Below are positions 45,422-55,946 of a stretch of DNA of 64,000 nt, piece after piece. The notes under the pieces were generated by a model. It ran no database searches, was not told where the DNA came from, and saw only the letters and a program-made list of their open reading frames with translations. The DNA lies in assembly GCA_017354895.1 (NCBI GenBank), contig CP071494.1, positions 3,100,001 to 3,164,000 on the forward strand, written 5' to 3'. A program made the position numbers and the translations under genes. The first letter of the stretch is position 1. The number at the start of each line of letters is the position of its first letter. Source of the DNA: Podospora comata. Lineage: Eukaryota > Ascomycota > Sordariomycetes > Sordariales > Podosporaceae.

Positions 45422-46261
45422 GACGTTTTTGTGGTCTGTGAGGTTCTTTTTGGTTCAGATTACAACGAAACCACTGAGCACGAGAGGTTTATGTAGAGTC
45501 TGGGGATGCTCTCACTTATCGAACCAAGTATTTGATCGTTATACCTGCAGGAATCTTATGCGGAACACTTGCATTGAGATGACAGATGAAATGGCTGACA
45601 GAGACACATTGTTGTGCTGACTGCATACTAGTATCAGTGGCACCTTGTTCCACTTGTCTAGACCGTTCGTCGTAGATCGTATGGATTTTACATGGTGCCT
45701 TGAACCAAGCAAGGCTTTTCAGCCCACGGTGCTGCCGCCATGCCTCCATCGTCGTCAATCTCACCACCAAGCATGACAACCAAGCAGGCAGAAACTTGCT
45801 TCCGAGGAAGACGCCATTCCTTTTCTTGTACGAGAGGTTCTTATAAGCTTCACGACGTCACGAGAGGAAGTTAAATTGCATGTTCAAGACCCTCATTCCC
45901 GCTTTGCCATCCCCCTGGTGGAATAACCCGGCTCTCAAAACCCCGTGAGTTGGTAAGACTGTATTCTCAGTCAGCAGGAGGCCTGAAAGGCAAGAGGGCA
46001 GCAGTCGAATTAGAGATTACCACCACCTAGTTCAAAAGTCGATCCCAGAAAGTCATCTCCAGTATTCACTGTCATGCTAGTTTTAGTGGTGTATATCCCA
46101 AAATGTGTTGGTCTAGAGATCCCATATCTACAAACCCACACCGATCCGCAACCCTTTTACTCTTGTGTGCACAAGTCATAGCCCAACGCCAATGCCCATG
46201 CAAATCCCTTTCCCCATTCCAATGCCCAGCACCAAACTCCTAAATATAACCATGCCTCAAA
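45422..46261. other. Intergenic region
   Basis: 840 bp between the candidate RNA and the cyclin H gene. No gene seen. Confidence 0.45.
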
Positions 46262-47678
46262 TCACAACGCCCCACCAAACCTTCCAAAGGACGAATCCTC
46301 CTCCTTCTTCACCTTCGTCCCCCCAAAGGGCTCCTCCTGTTTCACCATCGGTCCCCCAAAGGGCTCCTCCTTTTTCACCATCGGTCCCCCAAACGGATCC
46401 TCCTCCTTCTTCACCGTCATCTTCCTCTTCTTGGCACTATGCCCCAAATCACCCCCAAAAATATCCCCATCCTCCTCCTTCTTCACCTTCTTCCCACCCC
46501 AAAGATCATCTTCATCATCCGAGTCCATCTTCTTCGCCGCCTGTTCCCTCCTCACCCTCTGCAGCTCCACCAAATTCCACCGTTCCGGGTCCTTACACTT
46601 GAGAAGCTTCTTCCGCAGGGGCGTGATCTGAGTCTTGATGACTTGTTTCTATCACACAATGTTAGCATTCCCTTCACAACAGAAGAAAGAAAAGAAGAAA
46701 AAAGAAACAAACATTAAGCCAGTGATCCTTCCTCTCAGGCAACTCCCTACTCAACATATCCCTACACCCCTCAATAGCCCCAAGCACCTTATCCCTAATC
46801 TGACTCCCAATCACCCTCGCCTTTTCCTCATTTCCCTTGTTGTTATCACCCCCTCCCCCCCGGGGGGTATCATTCCCCTCCGCCGCCACAAAATGAAACG
46901 TCTCCTGAATCAACCTCTCCGCCAACCCCCTATCCGCCAAACTCAACGCAGCAAGCATAATCTGGCTCGGCGTGTAATGAAAGTACGCATCCGTCATCAA
47001 CGGACTAAACTGCAGCACCTTCCTCGCCTTCGCCTCCGCCTCATCCAACCTCTTCAAGTCCTTCTGCATATCCGGCAAGCTCGCCAATTCCATCATCGCC
47101 CCCCGAAGCGCACGATAAGGGTGCTTAACATCAAACGCGAACCTCAACCCCTGACACAGAAGAAACTCCCCCGCGAGGATCTCCTCGGCGGATTTATTGA
47201 AGATTTTAGTATACTCCGCCAGATTGACATGTCCCGTGTCGACCTTGCACGCAAAAAACAGCGCGACAAAAAACATTTCCGCCGGAGGGTACGTCATGAT
47301 GCTGTTTGTGATGTAGAACCTCTTTAGGAACATGGCGGCCGTGGCTTTGATCTCGTCCGCGTAGTGGAGGGCTTCCGACGCGCGGAGGATTTCCGAGGTG
47401 TAGTACCCCACCAGCGTGAGCTCCTCTGCTGGAGTCAAAAACTCCGGTAGGGCCGGCGTGTTGTTTCCGTCTGGGTCGGGGGTGTTGGCATTGGAGGTTG
47501 GGGCCGAGAGGTCCTGCTTTGATATCGAGACGGGGAGTGGGTGGGAAAGTAAACGCTCAGAAATCCTCGCGCGCGCGGCGGCGTTGGTCTTTTCGCGGAG
47601 GGCACTGAGCTGGGTTGGGGAGAAGGACCAGAGACGGTATTGCGAGGAGTCGCGGTAGCGCGCGTCTTCGGTTGCCAT
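46262..47678 (-). CDS. ccl1: Cyclin H, regulatory subunit of CDK7/TFIIH kinase
   Basis: Two exons, 47678-46713 and 46648-46262, phase 0, 64-bp intron (GTTTGT donor), 450 residues. The start MATEDARYRDSSQYRLWSFS is characteristic of cyclin H/Ccl1, the N-terminal helix that packs on the cyclin box. Cyclin box 1 runs from about 80 to 190 (ATAAMFLKRFYITNSIM, ALFFACKVD) and box 2 follows (YTPSQIMLAALSLADRG). Exon 2 gives IKTQITPLRKKLLKCKDPE, then an acidic/basic tail with repeats of KKEEPFGGPMV. It acts with Kin28/CDK7 and Mat1 in phosphorylating the RNA polymerase II tail. The tail repeat is encoded by about 30-bp DNA units (46311-46405). Confidence 0.97.
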
Positions 47679-48449
47679 GATGGGCAGTCAGAGCCGTCTT
47701 GACGGATCACAATCGCAAGCTCGTGGATATGTTCGACTGTTTTAGTGTTTGGTTGGTCGATCGCTCGATTCGGGATTTTCAGGTGGGAAGTTGAAGCTTT
47801 CTAATTGCTTAGTAGAGCGCCATTTACAAACTCGCGAAACGTGGGAGACCGCTGCCACGACACAAAGGCGCGAACGTTGTCGTTGACGTCCAGGTCGTTC
47901 CTGCTGCTGGCAAAAGTCAAGGTGAGCTTCGGTCCCCTTGGCGGTCAAATGCTCTGGCGGGGCGCTCACCTCGGTGAAAATGCCCCACATCAGATCTTGG
48001 CTTTACAGGGGCCAACGCAACGCTGTGGCGGGTCTGGCCGTTACCCCTGTCCATCTCCAACCTCACCCCAACCTCTCCGATTTCATCACCCAAAAACAAC
48101 AACATAATCACCCATGTCATCAGTGTCAACAATGTCATTTCATAGCTCTCTAACTATACTCTGAAGGCCCTTCAGGATTGTACCGAGCCTGCCTTTCTAC
48201 AATAGCTTTTAGGATCCCTAAACTGATAACGCCTTCTCAACTTTGCGGGTCCAGCCCACGAAAAACCAACCAAGAAGAATGCGACACCAGACGCCAACCA
48301 GACTCGTTCCTTGACCGATATTTCTTGCCGCTATAAAATCCACATAACACGTATCCCACAATGCATCATTAAGTTCCCGGGGCTGAGACAGCCCATTTTC
48401 ACCGCCTCATAACCACACGCGTCATCTCGCGTCACCCTACCCGGAACAT
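47679..48449. other. Intergenic region
   Basis: Promoter of cyclin H (minus) and 3' flank of the BAR gene. Nothing else recognisable. Confidence 0.5.
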
Positions 48450-49894
48450 CTAGTAACCAACCTCCCGTCTCGCTGGTACTGGAGGAGCAGGCTTCTTGGA
48501 TCTGCTCGGAGGAGGCGGCGGTGGAGCCTTCTTCACGACAGGATAACTAGACGTGCGTGTAAGACTCGCGCTCCCTACACTGGTGGCGGGACTTGAGCTA
48601 CGGCCCCAATCCGGGCTTCCCGTATCGCTCGTGTCGTCATCCCGGTCGCCAAACACATCGTCTTTGGTGGTCACGATCTTGTTAACAGGGCGCAACTGGC
48701 CACGCAAGTTGCTGACGTTGGGGATGTTTTGGTTGACGCCGTACACCGAGCTTGGAGTGCTGGCGCCGGATATCCGACCTCCGCCGATACGCTCCCGCTC
48801 CAGACTCGCACCGCCCTGGAAAGTACTAGCTTTGCTGATGGTGGGGCGAACCGTACCGTCTTGCTGATTTTGAGGTTGAACTGGAAGGCCGATACGTCCA
48901 GTACGAGACGCAGGCATGCGGACAGGTGGTGCGCTCGATTCGGTCTCGTCGGACTCGTAGATCTTCTGGCTGCTCACCCGAGGAGCACGCTCAGAGAAGC
49001 TCTGCGCCGTATTCGACCTGGCACGGCCGGTTGTTGGGCGCCGTTCGATACTGCCATATGTGCTCATGCCTCCGGGTGCCGGTGCTCCTGGCCAGTTTTG
49101 GCGAACACGTCTGAGTTCCTCGGCACACCGCTCATGGTAGTCGAGCTCGGCGTCCAAGAACTGCGTCAAATCCCGTACGCTGTCGGCTTCAGCATCCCGA
49201 ATGTCCTGCATACGACGCCCAACGTCCTCGGAAGATTCCTCGTATTTGGCCTTGGCGGCGCGAAGCTCGTCGTCGATTCTGAAGTCATCTCGCTTGGCCT
49301 TCTGGGATTTGGAGATGCTGGCGTCATACGCAAGGCGGCGGTTCTCGAGCTTCTTGCGGGCAGCCTGTGCAAAAACAATTGGTTAGACACAGGTTCATGG
49401 GGAAGCAAGCGGTAGTTGTGTACGAACCTGATACTCCTTCATCATAGCCAGCGACCTCTCCAGCGACTCCAGCCAGGTTGTTGTGGCCTCCCCAACATAA
49501 GCCTCCTGGATTGCGGAAACCCTCTCGTTAGCCCGACCCATCGTTATGAGGCAGTTGCCAAAGTCGGAGTCTGGTTGGAACTCCTCGCCGTGTGCAACCA
49601 TTGTGCGGCCCAGATAGGCAGCTGGGAGGCCCTTCTCTCTGTCTTCCGCAGCCTCGACACGGCGGCCAACCCATTTGACGTATTGATTCATTGACCTTTG
49701 GAGGCGTTCCATGCCTGTATCCTGTTAGTACGAGAAGCTCTCTTCGGAGTGTGATGGGAAACCTCACCCTCAAAACGAAGAGCCATCTCCATTTCGAGCT
49801 GCTTGAAGTCATCAGACATGGTAGTCTTTGCTTCACTGCCCATCTTCTCGCCGGCCCATTGGAAGGCGCGGTCGAACTTCTTGCCAATATTCAT
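48450..49894 (-). CDS. BAR-domain protein, endophilin-like, 442 residues
   Basis: Three exons: 49894-49768, 49714-49428 and 49364-48450. The N-terminus MNIGKKFDRAFQWAGEKMG and the helical heptads to about residue 240 (ERLQRSMNQYVKWVGRR, AARKKLENRRLAYDAS, YEESSEDVGRRMQDIRDAE) form a BAR domain that senses or bends membranes. The C-terminal 200 residues are Ser/Arg-rich and disordered, ending in a proline-rich tract (KKAPPPPPPSRSKKPAPPVP) able to bind SH3 domains. Such proteins act in endocytosis, vesicle or septal traffic. No SH3 domain is present. A second BAR gene (Rvs161 type) lies 3.2 kb to the right on the same strand. Confidence 0.94.
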
Positions 49895-52800
49895 GATGAG
49901 GGTCTGGTGTGTACGTTGTAGATGGCGGTATAGGTGAGTATGTGCAGATGAGGAAAAAGAGGCGAAATGTCCTATCAGCAGTGGGACAGATGGCAGATAG
50001 TGTCCTTATGGGTGTCTCCCGGTGGAAATTGCCAGCGCACAGCTCGGCTGCTCCAACCTCTTGAATTAGTCGTGGTGGTTGGGTTGGGGTGTGGTATCCG
50101 TAATGAGTGACGTTCCTCCGTGTTACAATGACGGCAGCCGATTAAGAAAGGCAAAAGGTTGGGAAGCACTGCTTCGGGACGGGAACAGGGTCATATGCAG
50201 TCGAGGAAGGCGAATAAAAGAGAGACCAGAGGTAGAGTCTGGGAAAAGAGAGTAAGGGCTCTGATATGTGTTCAATGGCCGCGAGACAAATTTGTACCGT
50301 ACCGTCCCTCTTGATTGCGAAACTCGTCAAAACGGATGAATTGGAATCCTGTAGCTGGTCGCTAGGAACAGGGGTCCGCCGAACCCAAGCGGGCCAGGGG
50401 CCACTCACACCCTGAGCGGTGGCTGCAGAGCGCTAAACATGCAACTACAGGGGGGGGGTCCCATCATCCATGCCCACCAACAGCTGACCCGCGGACCTGG
50501 GGTATCAGTCTGTTATCAGCGGGGGCGGAATCTCTCAATCATGAATGATCGATGTTTCCCATTCTGCTGGTTGCCCAGACACGGCCGCATCTCGGACAGC
50601 TTTGTCGACGCAATATCGGATGAAAGTGGAAGCTGCAGCGTGAAATAACTCTCATGCCGCCTCGATATGGAAGCTGCAATGGCTTTGCGGACCGTCAACA
50701 GCAGAAATCACCAGTCACCTTCCACTTACCTCACCGTCCTTCAATTCTCACATGTAAATGGAACCAGCATCTAGACGCGCGACTGGTGAAAAAGGCTTCT
50801 GTCCTAAAATATCAAGGCACCCGTTCCCTAGACTGATTCGCCCCATCGAAACGCTTGCTGGCACGCTTGCTATGGTAGCACACAAGAGGCCCATTCCCCT
50901 GACTAGCTGTTGCTGCTGTGGGACTGTGGACTGTGGACACCTTGAATGGAGACCTGTCACTTGTTGGATCTGGATGTCTTGGGATGTCTCCGAAGACATC
51001 TGCACGATTGACAGGGTCCCCGTTGCTTTCTGGGCGTCTGGCTCCCAATCGACCAACCCACTTGTTGAGGCGCAGCAGTTTGTGTGTCGCGTTCAACTCC
51101 TCTTGCTTCCCCCATCTACCGGCCATCAATGAGTCGATTGCTGTTCACAAGCACATCCAGATACGAGCTATTCGCACCGAATAAGAGCCGGACCCAGTGA
51201 ATATACTTGAGATGATGATCCGGTACCATTTCCGCCAACACGCCAGTTCTGGTGCCACCCACACCAGCATGCAACCTGTAGGTCGATATTGAGAGGAAGC
51301 TCTTCCTGCATCCGACACACGAGCCACCTGCTTGGGCCAGAATAGCCTGAAATCGTTACAGCATGCTATTCAGCGACCACCCACCATCACAATCAAGTCT
51401 AGGCCCTCACTACATTCCAACATGGTGGATGGTCGGCCCGAGCTCGGGCGTATTGGTGTGGTGCTGATAACAAGTCGCTGATGCTCTTGCTGTTGTTCCT
51501 CTACGCCTTCCGACTGCCGCCCCGACGGGGTGTTTGCAGGTGATCGTCGTCTTCTTCCAGAAAAAGAATCCTTTCACGATCGGAACCATTGGCCAGCAGA
51601 ATGGCAGATCCGGGACAATCGTAGCGCCAAAACCTAAACGCCGGAGAGATCCGCCAGCCGCCATTACCAAATCCTCAGAGCGCCTTGGCCAGATCCGAAA
51701 CAGCACTTGAAAGCCAGTTGCAAGGTCCCCCCGTCTCTTCAGCGCTGTTTCAGCCTTGCCTTGTCAATCTCCAATCGACTTTCATGCCTTCAGTTTGAAG
51801 TCTCAGTCTCTGAGAGCCAATTGAAGCTGTCTTTGATCCCTTTGACGCCCTGACCATCAGAAGCCAACCAACTACTCGGCGGGTTTCGATTGACTTGTGG
51901 TTGACTAACAGGGTTTATTTTTAGACCAGATGACACCACCTATGACAATGACGCTGCGAAACACCGTCACCGTGCTTGGACAGTCATGGAAGCTAGAGAA
52001 ATCCAAATGCTCAGTGATGGAGTCATTGGACATGCGGCTGCAGTTCGGATCTGCCCTCTACCAATGCTCTTTGATTCACTTTCCCCTCTTTGAAGTCCAA
52101 CATTTTCCCAGTTTCCCAACTTCAAAACAACCCACACTTGGCGCCAAATACAAGCCATTCAAACCTCCCCTTCCCATTTCGCTTCCGTCGATCTCACATT
52201 CTCATCCAAACCGATGGGTCATCTGTCTTCAATGCGACAACTCCACAAAATACATGGTGACGTTTCAATGCACTTGGTGTCTTTGGAAAACAGTGGGAGC
52301 GGAAAAGCCAAGACGTCTCCGCCTCTCCGCCTCCGTTTCTCGTCCCAAAGTGTCAACCCCGTAACCATGTGACCCTCCTCTCCGACTCCGTGCATACTTT
52401 TCGGATGCCGAGCCGAGCGTTCGGAGGACCCGTCAAATATACCCAGTGCCCAGTGATACTGATGTAAACAATGGCGAGGCCCCTTAAACCAAAATATAAT
52501 ACCCCCCCTTCCATACCTGGCCTAGCCATTGACGTTTAAGGGGCCATGTTCATCCATCGCTGACTGCTCTCAAATACACCACGTGAGTTGGTCGACAGCG
52601 CCTAGGGAACATCGCTCACTCGGGCACTATTTCCCAGGGCAAGAGATGCTGGCGAGCTACATGAAAGAAGCCATCGGTGTACTCTACATTCGGTTATGAC
52701 CTCCAATACTTCCCAGCTACCACATGGCAAAACAAGTGGTAAAATTGGGAGTAATTTCAAGGCCGTGATGTGAACTTTGATGAAAACTTCCATATAGCCC

Positions 52801-53128
52801 CCACACGCTGCAGGCCCAGGTATATAACATGGGTGAACATGACTATGATGGCGATATAAGCATGCATAGGATTAAAAATGTCAGTAAGAAGAACCGCCTG
52901 CTTGTTCATGTGATCTAATCAGCAAGGGCAATACAGCAAACCTGCCAGGTCAAACTTCTAAAAGAAGACCTCACACCAGAAGACGGCTAAATAGCATGCA
53001 TAGGGTATGTAAGAATGCATACAGGCTCTGTTCCAACCGGCCAATGTCCCATCTCAAAACGCCAATTACAACAACATAAGAATTTCCAGTCCCATCCAAG
53101 TTTCCAGTAATCACCCTCTCAACCCCCT
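49895..53128. other. Gene-poor region, 3.2 kb
   Basis: Between the two BAR genes. No open frame shows a family. Notable are a nine-G run near 50,450 and a perfect 12-bp inverted repeat at 52478-52545. Confidence 0.5.
52478..52545. repeat. Inverted repeat, 12-bp arms, 44-bp spacer
   Basis: GGCCCCTTAAAC (52478-52489) and its exact reverse complement GTTTAAGGGGCC (52534-52545). The spacer is AT-rich on its left side. No coding sequence nearby. Confidence 0.7.
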
Positions 53129-54329
53129 TTACACAGTCCCACTGATGCTCAGCTCTCTTATCTCCTGTAGCACCTGTTCGACTCTGCTATCCAAGTGGCC
53201 CTCGGCGTACTGATCTCTAGTGTCCGCATCTAGGTATTGCTGCACCTGAGCCATTCTGCTGTAAGCCTCTGCGCAAAACCGCAATTGGATCTTGACAAGT
53301 GCCTCGAATGATGGATCAAGGTAAGGAACGCGTAGATCGATGAGCTGTGGCAGCTCCGTGCACAATTGTTCGTTGAGCTGTTCGTATGCTGCCTTGGCCA
53401 TGTCCATCTCCTTCTCCGCTCTTGGGAGCTTGGTAACGTCCTTGTCGGGCTTTTCGACCAGCTTCTTAACCTTGGCACGTAGTGCGTCGTAGTCGAGGAG
53501 TTTGTGGCTGCGCTTCTTAATACCTAAATTACCCGTGTCAGAAGGTCTCGGATCCGGAGGCAGGGAGTAGGAACATACACTCATTCACATCGGGAAAGTA
53601 GGCGCAAAATCTCGAGATGGGCTCTAGCACTGTCGTCCGATATGGCCCGTCGAGCGCCTTGATCGTTTCGGCATCCAAATCCTCTACTGCTTGCTTGTAG
53701 CTCCTGCTCACGCCGTCCTTAGCGCCGGCTTCGCCGTAGAAGGCATCGATTGTCTCGGCAATACGCATTTGTGAGGCCGTCATCGCTGTTATCTGTTAGT
53801 ACATTACCGCTTCGACCTGTTCCTTCTGGCACTGTGTGTCCTCTTACCTCGCAGAGAATCGAGGTATCCCTTTGCCTCCTTCTGTAACCGCAGCGATGCC
53901 GCCTCCATGGTTCTGAAACGTCTATCCAAAATATCAGTTTCCTGTTCCAACCTCTTTCAACCAGCGCATGCGTGGCGCCATATCCGTACCTTTCTTCAAC
54001 TTCATAATCCCGGTCATTTGTCTTCTCGACATGGCCTGATCAAACCAAAAACAGTCAGCATTTTGGAAGCAGAAGAAATTTCGTCTTCGGGGCGGTAGAG
54101 TATAGTGTAGTGGTTGGCATCGTAGGGGGCGAGGCCATGGAAGTGGTGTGACGTTGATGTTGGTGCTCTCAGTGCATTAACGAAACGGACGAACCGGTCT
54201 TCATCATCACCTGCGTCGTAGCGCGGTTGACATTCTTCTTGAAGCCTGCAGTACAACAAAAAGGTCAGCGCAAAATGTCTCTGGTACATCCTCAAGTTAT
54301 GGTGCGGTCCACGTACCCGCCCAAGACAT
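53129..54329 (-). CDS. rvs161: Rvs161/Hob3-type N-BAR protein, 261 residues
   Basis: Six exons: 54329-54317, 54245-54195, 54035-53990, 53921-53848, 53785-53579 and 53523-53129. The spliced N-terminus MSWAGFKKNVNRATTQVMMK is the amphipathic helix of fungal Rvs161 and human BIN3. The rest is one BAR domain (SASLRL-like MEAASLRLQKEAKGYLDSLR, FPDVNECIKKRSHKLLDYD) ending at LSISGTV. Yeast Rvs161 is 265 residues, so the length fits. It forms a heterodimer with an Rvs167-type partner at endocytic sites and affects actin and cell fusion. The first exon codes only four residues plus one base. Confidence 0.97.
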
Positions 54330-55195
54330 GATGGGCAACTGGTTGTTGACTGGTTGATTCCTGGTCTATTGCGGCTCGAAATTCAGGGGTTTTCAGGGCG
54401 TCGCTCGTTCGTCCCCGGTTCGAATAGGGCAATGCGCAGTCGTCGGTTGTATTGGTCGTCGTTGTTGAATGAAGCGATATTCAAGGCAAAGCTAATTGAC
54501 TGTCAACCGCAGGTAGTGTCGTGGTTCAAGGCTGGCTAGGATGCTCGTTGTGGCCGGTTTGAATCTGAACCGCTGAGATGGAGAGAGGTGACGAATGTTG
54601 AACTGTGGCTGAGCCCCGCTTGACTGCCTACCAAACCCGCGTGCGTGCCGTCGTCCCGCCCCGACGACGTCAGAGCCCAGGAACAGCCACAATCCCGGCA
54701 AAGATCCCCCGCCAAGTGGGCCATCTCCGAGCTTCTGGGCTGCCGTCTGTTTGCCAGCTGACAAACCAAGCCTTCCATCTCATCTCACTTCAAGCCATCT
54801 CACTCACTCAGAACAACGGCTTTGTGTTCCAAAGTTAGAATGCCTTTGAGTCACTCGCCGCGGCGAGGAGGCTTACGGTTCATGTCAAAAATGTAGACCA
54901 TAGTTTTATTTATAAGATCTCGCAATAGACTCTCATGTTGCACCTTTCCTTCATCCACTCATTTTTGCATTCTATCCAAAGACCACACACCCAATAAGCA
55001 ATTCCCCAGCCGGCTGTTCAAAGCCCATTTAAAAAGTTTCCACCCACAGCAAAGACACTTAGAAATAACACCAAAGTCTGCCAGAGGCAGCCAACCAGCA
55101 TAACGACCAAACAAAAGTCCCGCCGGTCCAAACAAAAACCCGTTCAGGATCCAGAACCAGTACCAGCAGCATCCATCGAGTCACAAACACCAGAA
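54330..55195. other. Divergent promoter region
   Basis: 866 bp between the Rvs161-type gene (minus) and peptidyl-tRNA hydrolase (plus). No TATA box at a sensible position is obvious. Confidence 0.5.
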
Positions 55196-55792
55196 ATGTC
55201 TGTTCGGCGCATCCTCGTCGTCGGCCTCGGCAACCCCGGCGAAGCCTACCGCAACACCTACCACTCAGCCGGCAACATCGTCCTCAACGCTCTACGAAAC
55301 CAGATGGCTGATACGCAGCCTTCCTTCAAGGTAGCGCGGCATGGAAAGAAGAGCACAGAAGCCTCCATCGGGCCAAAATATTCGTTTTTGCAAAGTCCCT
55401 GTGTTATGAATGTGACTGGGACATGGTTCGCAAGGGCTTACAGGGAGCACCTTATTGACAATGGGCTCAGTCCAGCTGAGTTGGGAGTTGTACTGGTGCA
55501 TGATGACCTGGAGGAGGAGCTGGGTGTAGTGAAGATTAGGGATTGGGCGCGGAGTCATAGGGGGCATAACGGCATTAAGAGCGTGAACGCCTCGTTGAAG
55601 GCTGATCCAGAAGGGAAGTGGGCTAGGGTTTCGATCGGTATTGGGAGGCCGGTGGAGAGGGAGAGGGCGTCGGTTTCTGATTATGTGCTGAGCAAGATCC
55701 CAAGGCATGCTAGAGGGATCCTGGAGGAGAAGGGAGGTGCTGGGCTGTTGGCTGCGTTGATGGATTTGGAGAGGAAATGGGAGGCTTCATGA
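55196..55792 (+). CDS. pth1: Peptidyl-tRNA hydrolase, Pth1 family, 198 residues
   Basis: Single exon. Hydrolyses the ester bond of peptidyl-tRNAs released from stalled ribosomes; fungal Pth1 enzymes are usually mitochondrial. Catalytic residues are present: N13 in VVGLGNPG, H23 in TYHSAG, D103 in VHDDLE and N125 in GHNGIKS. The family motif SRGHNGIKS appears as SHRGHNGIKSV. Length fits the bacterial-type enzyme, and there is no long presequence. Lies just right of, and divergent from, the Rvs161-type gene. Confidence 0.97.
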   Translation: MSVRRILVVGLGNPGEAYRNTYHSAGNIVLNALRNQMADTQPSFKVARHGKKSTEASIGPKYSFLQSPCVMNVTGTWFARAYREHLIDNGLSPAELGVVLVHDDLEEELGVVKIRDWARSHRGHNGIKSVNASLKADPEGKWARVSIGIGRPVERERASVSDYVLSKIPRHARGILEEKGGAGLLAALMDLERKWEAS

Positions 55793-55946
55793 GGTGCATT
55801 TAAAGGGTTGAAGGTGTGAGAGAATCTGTACCGATATATTTTGTGATACCCAATCTGGAGGCAGGAGTCTATATCCTGAGTTCCTCTGTTTCTTCCTCCA
55901 TTACCCAAAACCATACCAATGAAGAATAACTACATGTGTCTCCCCA

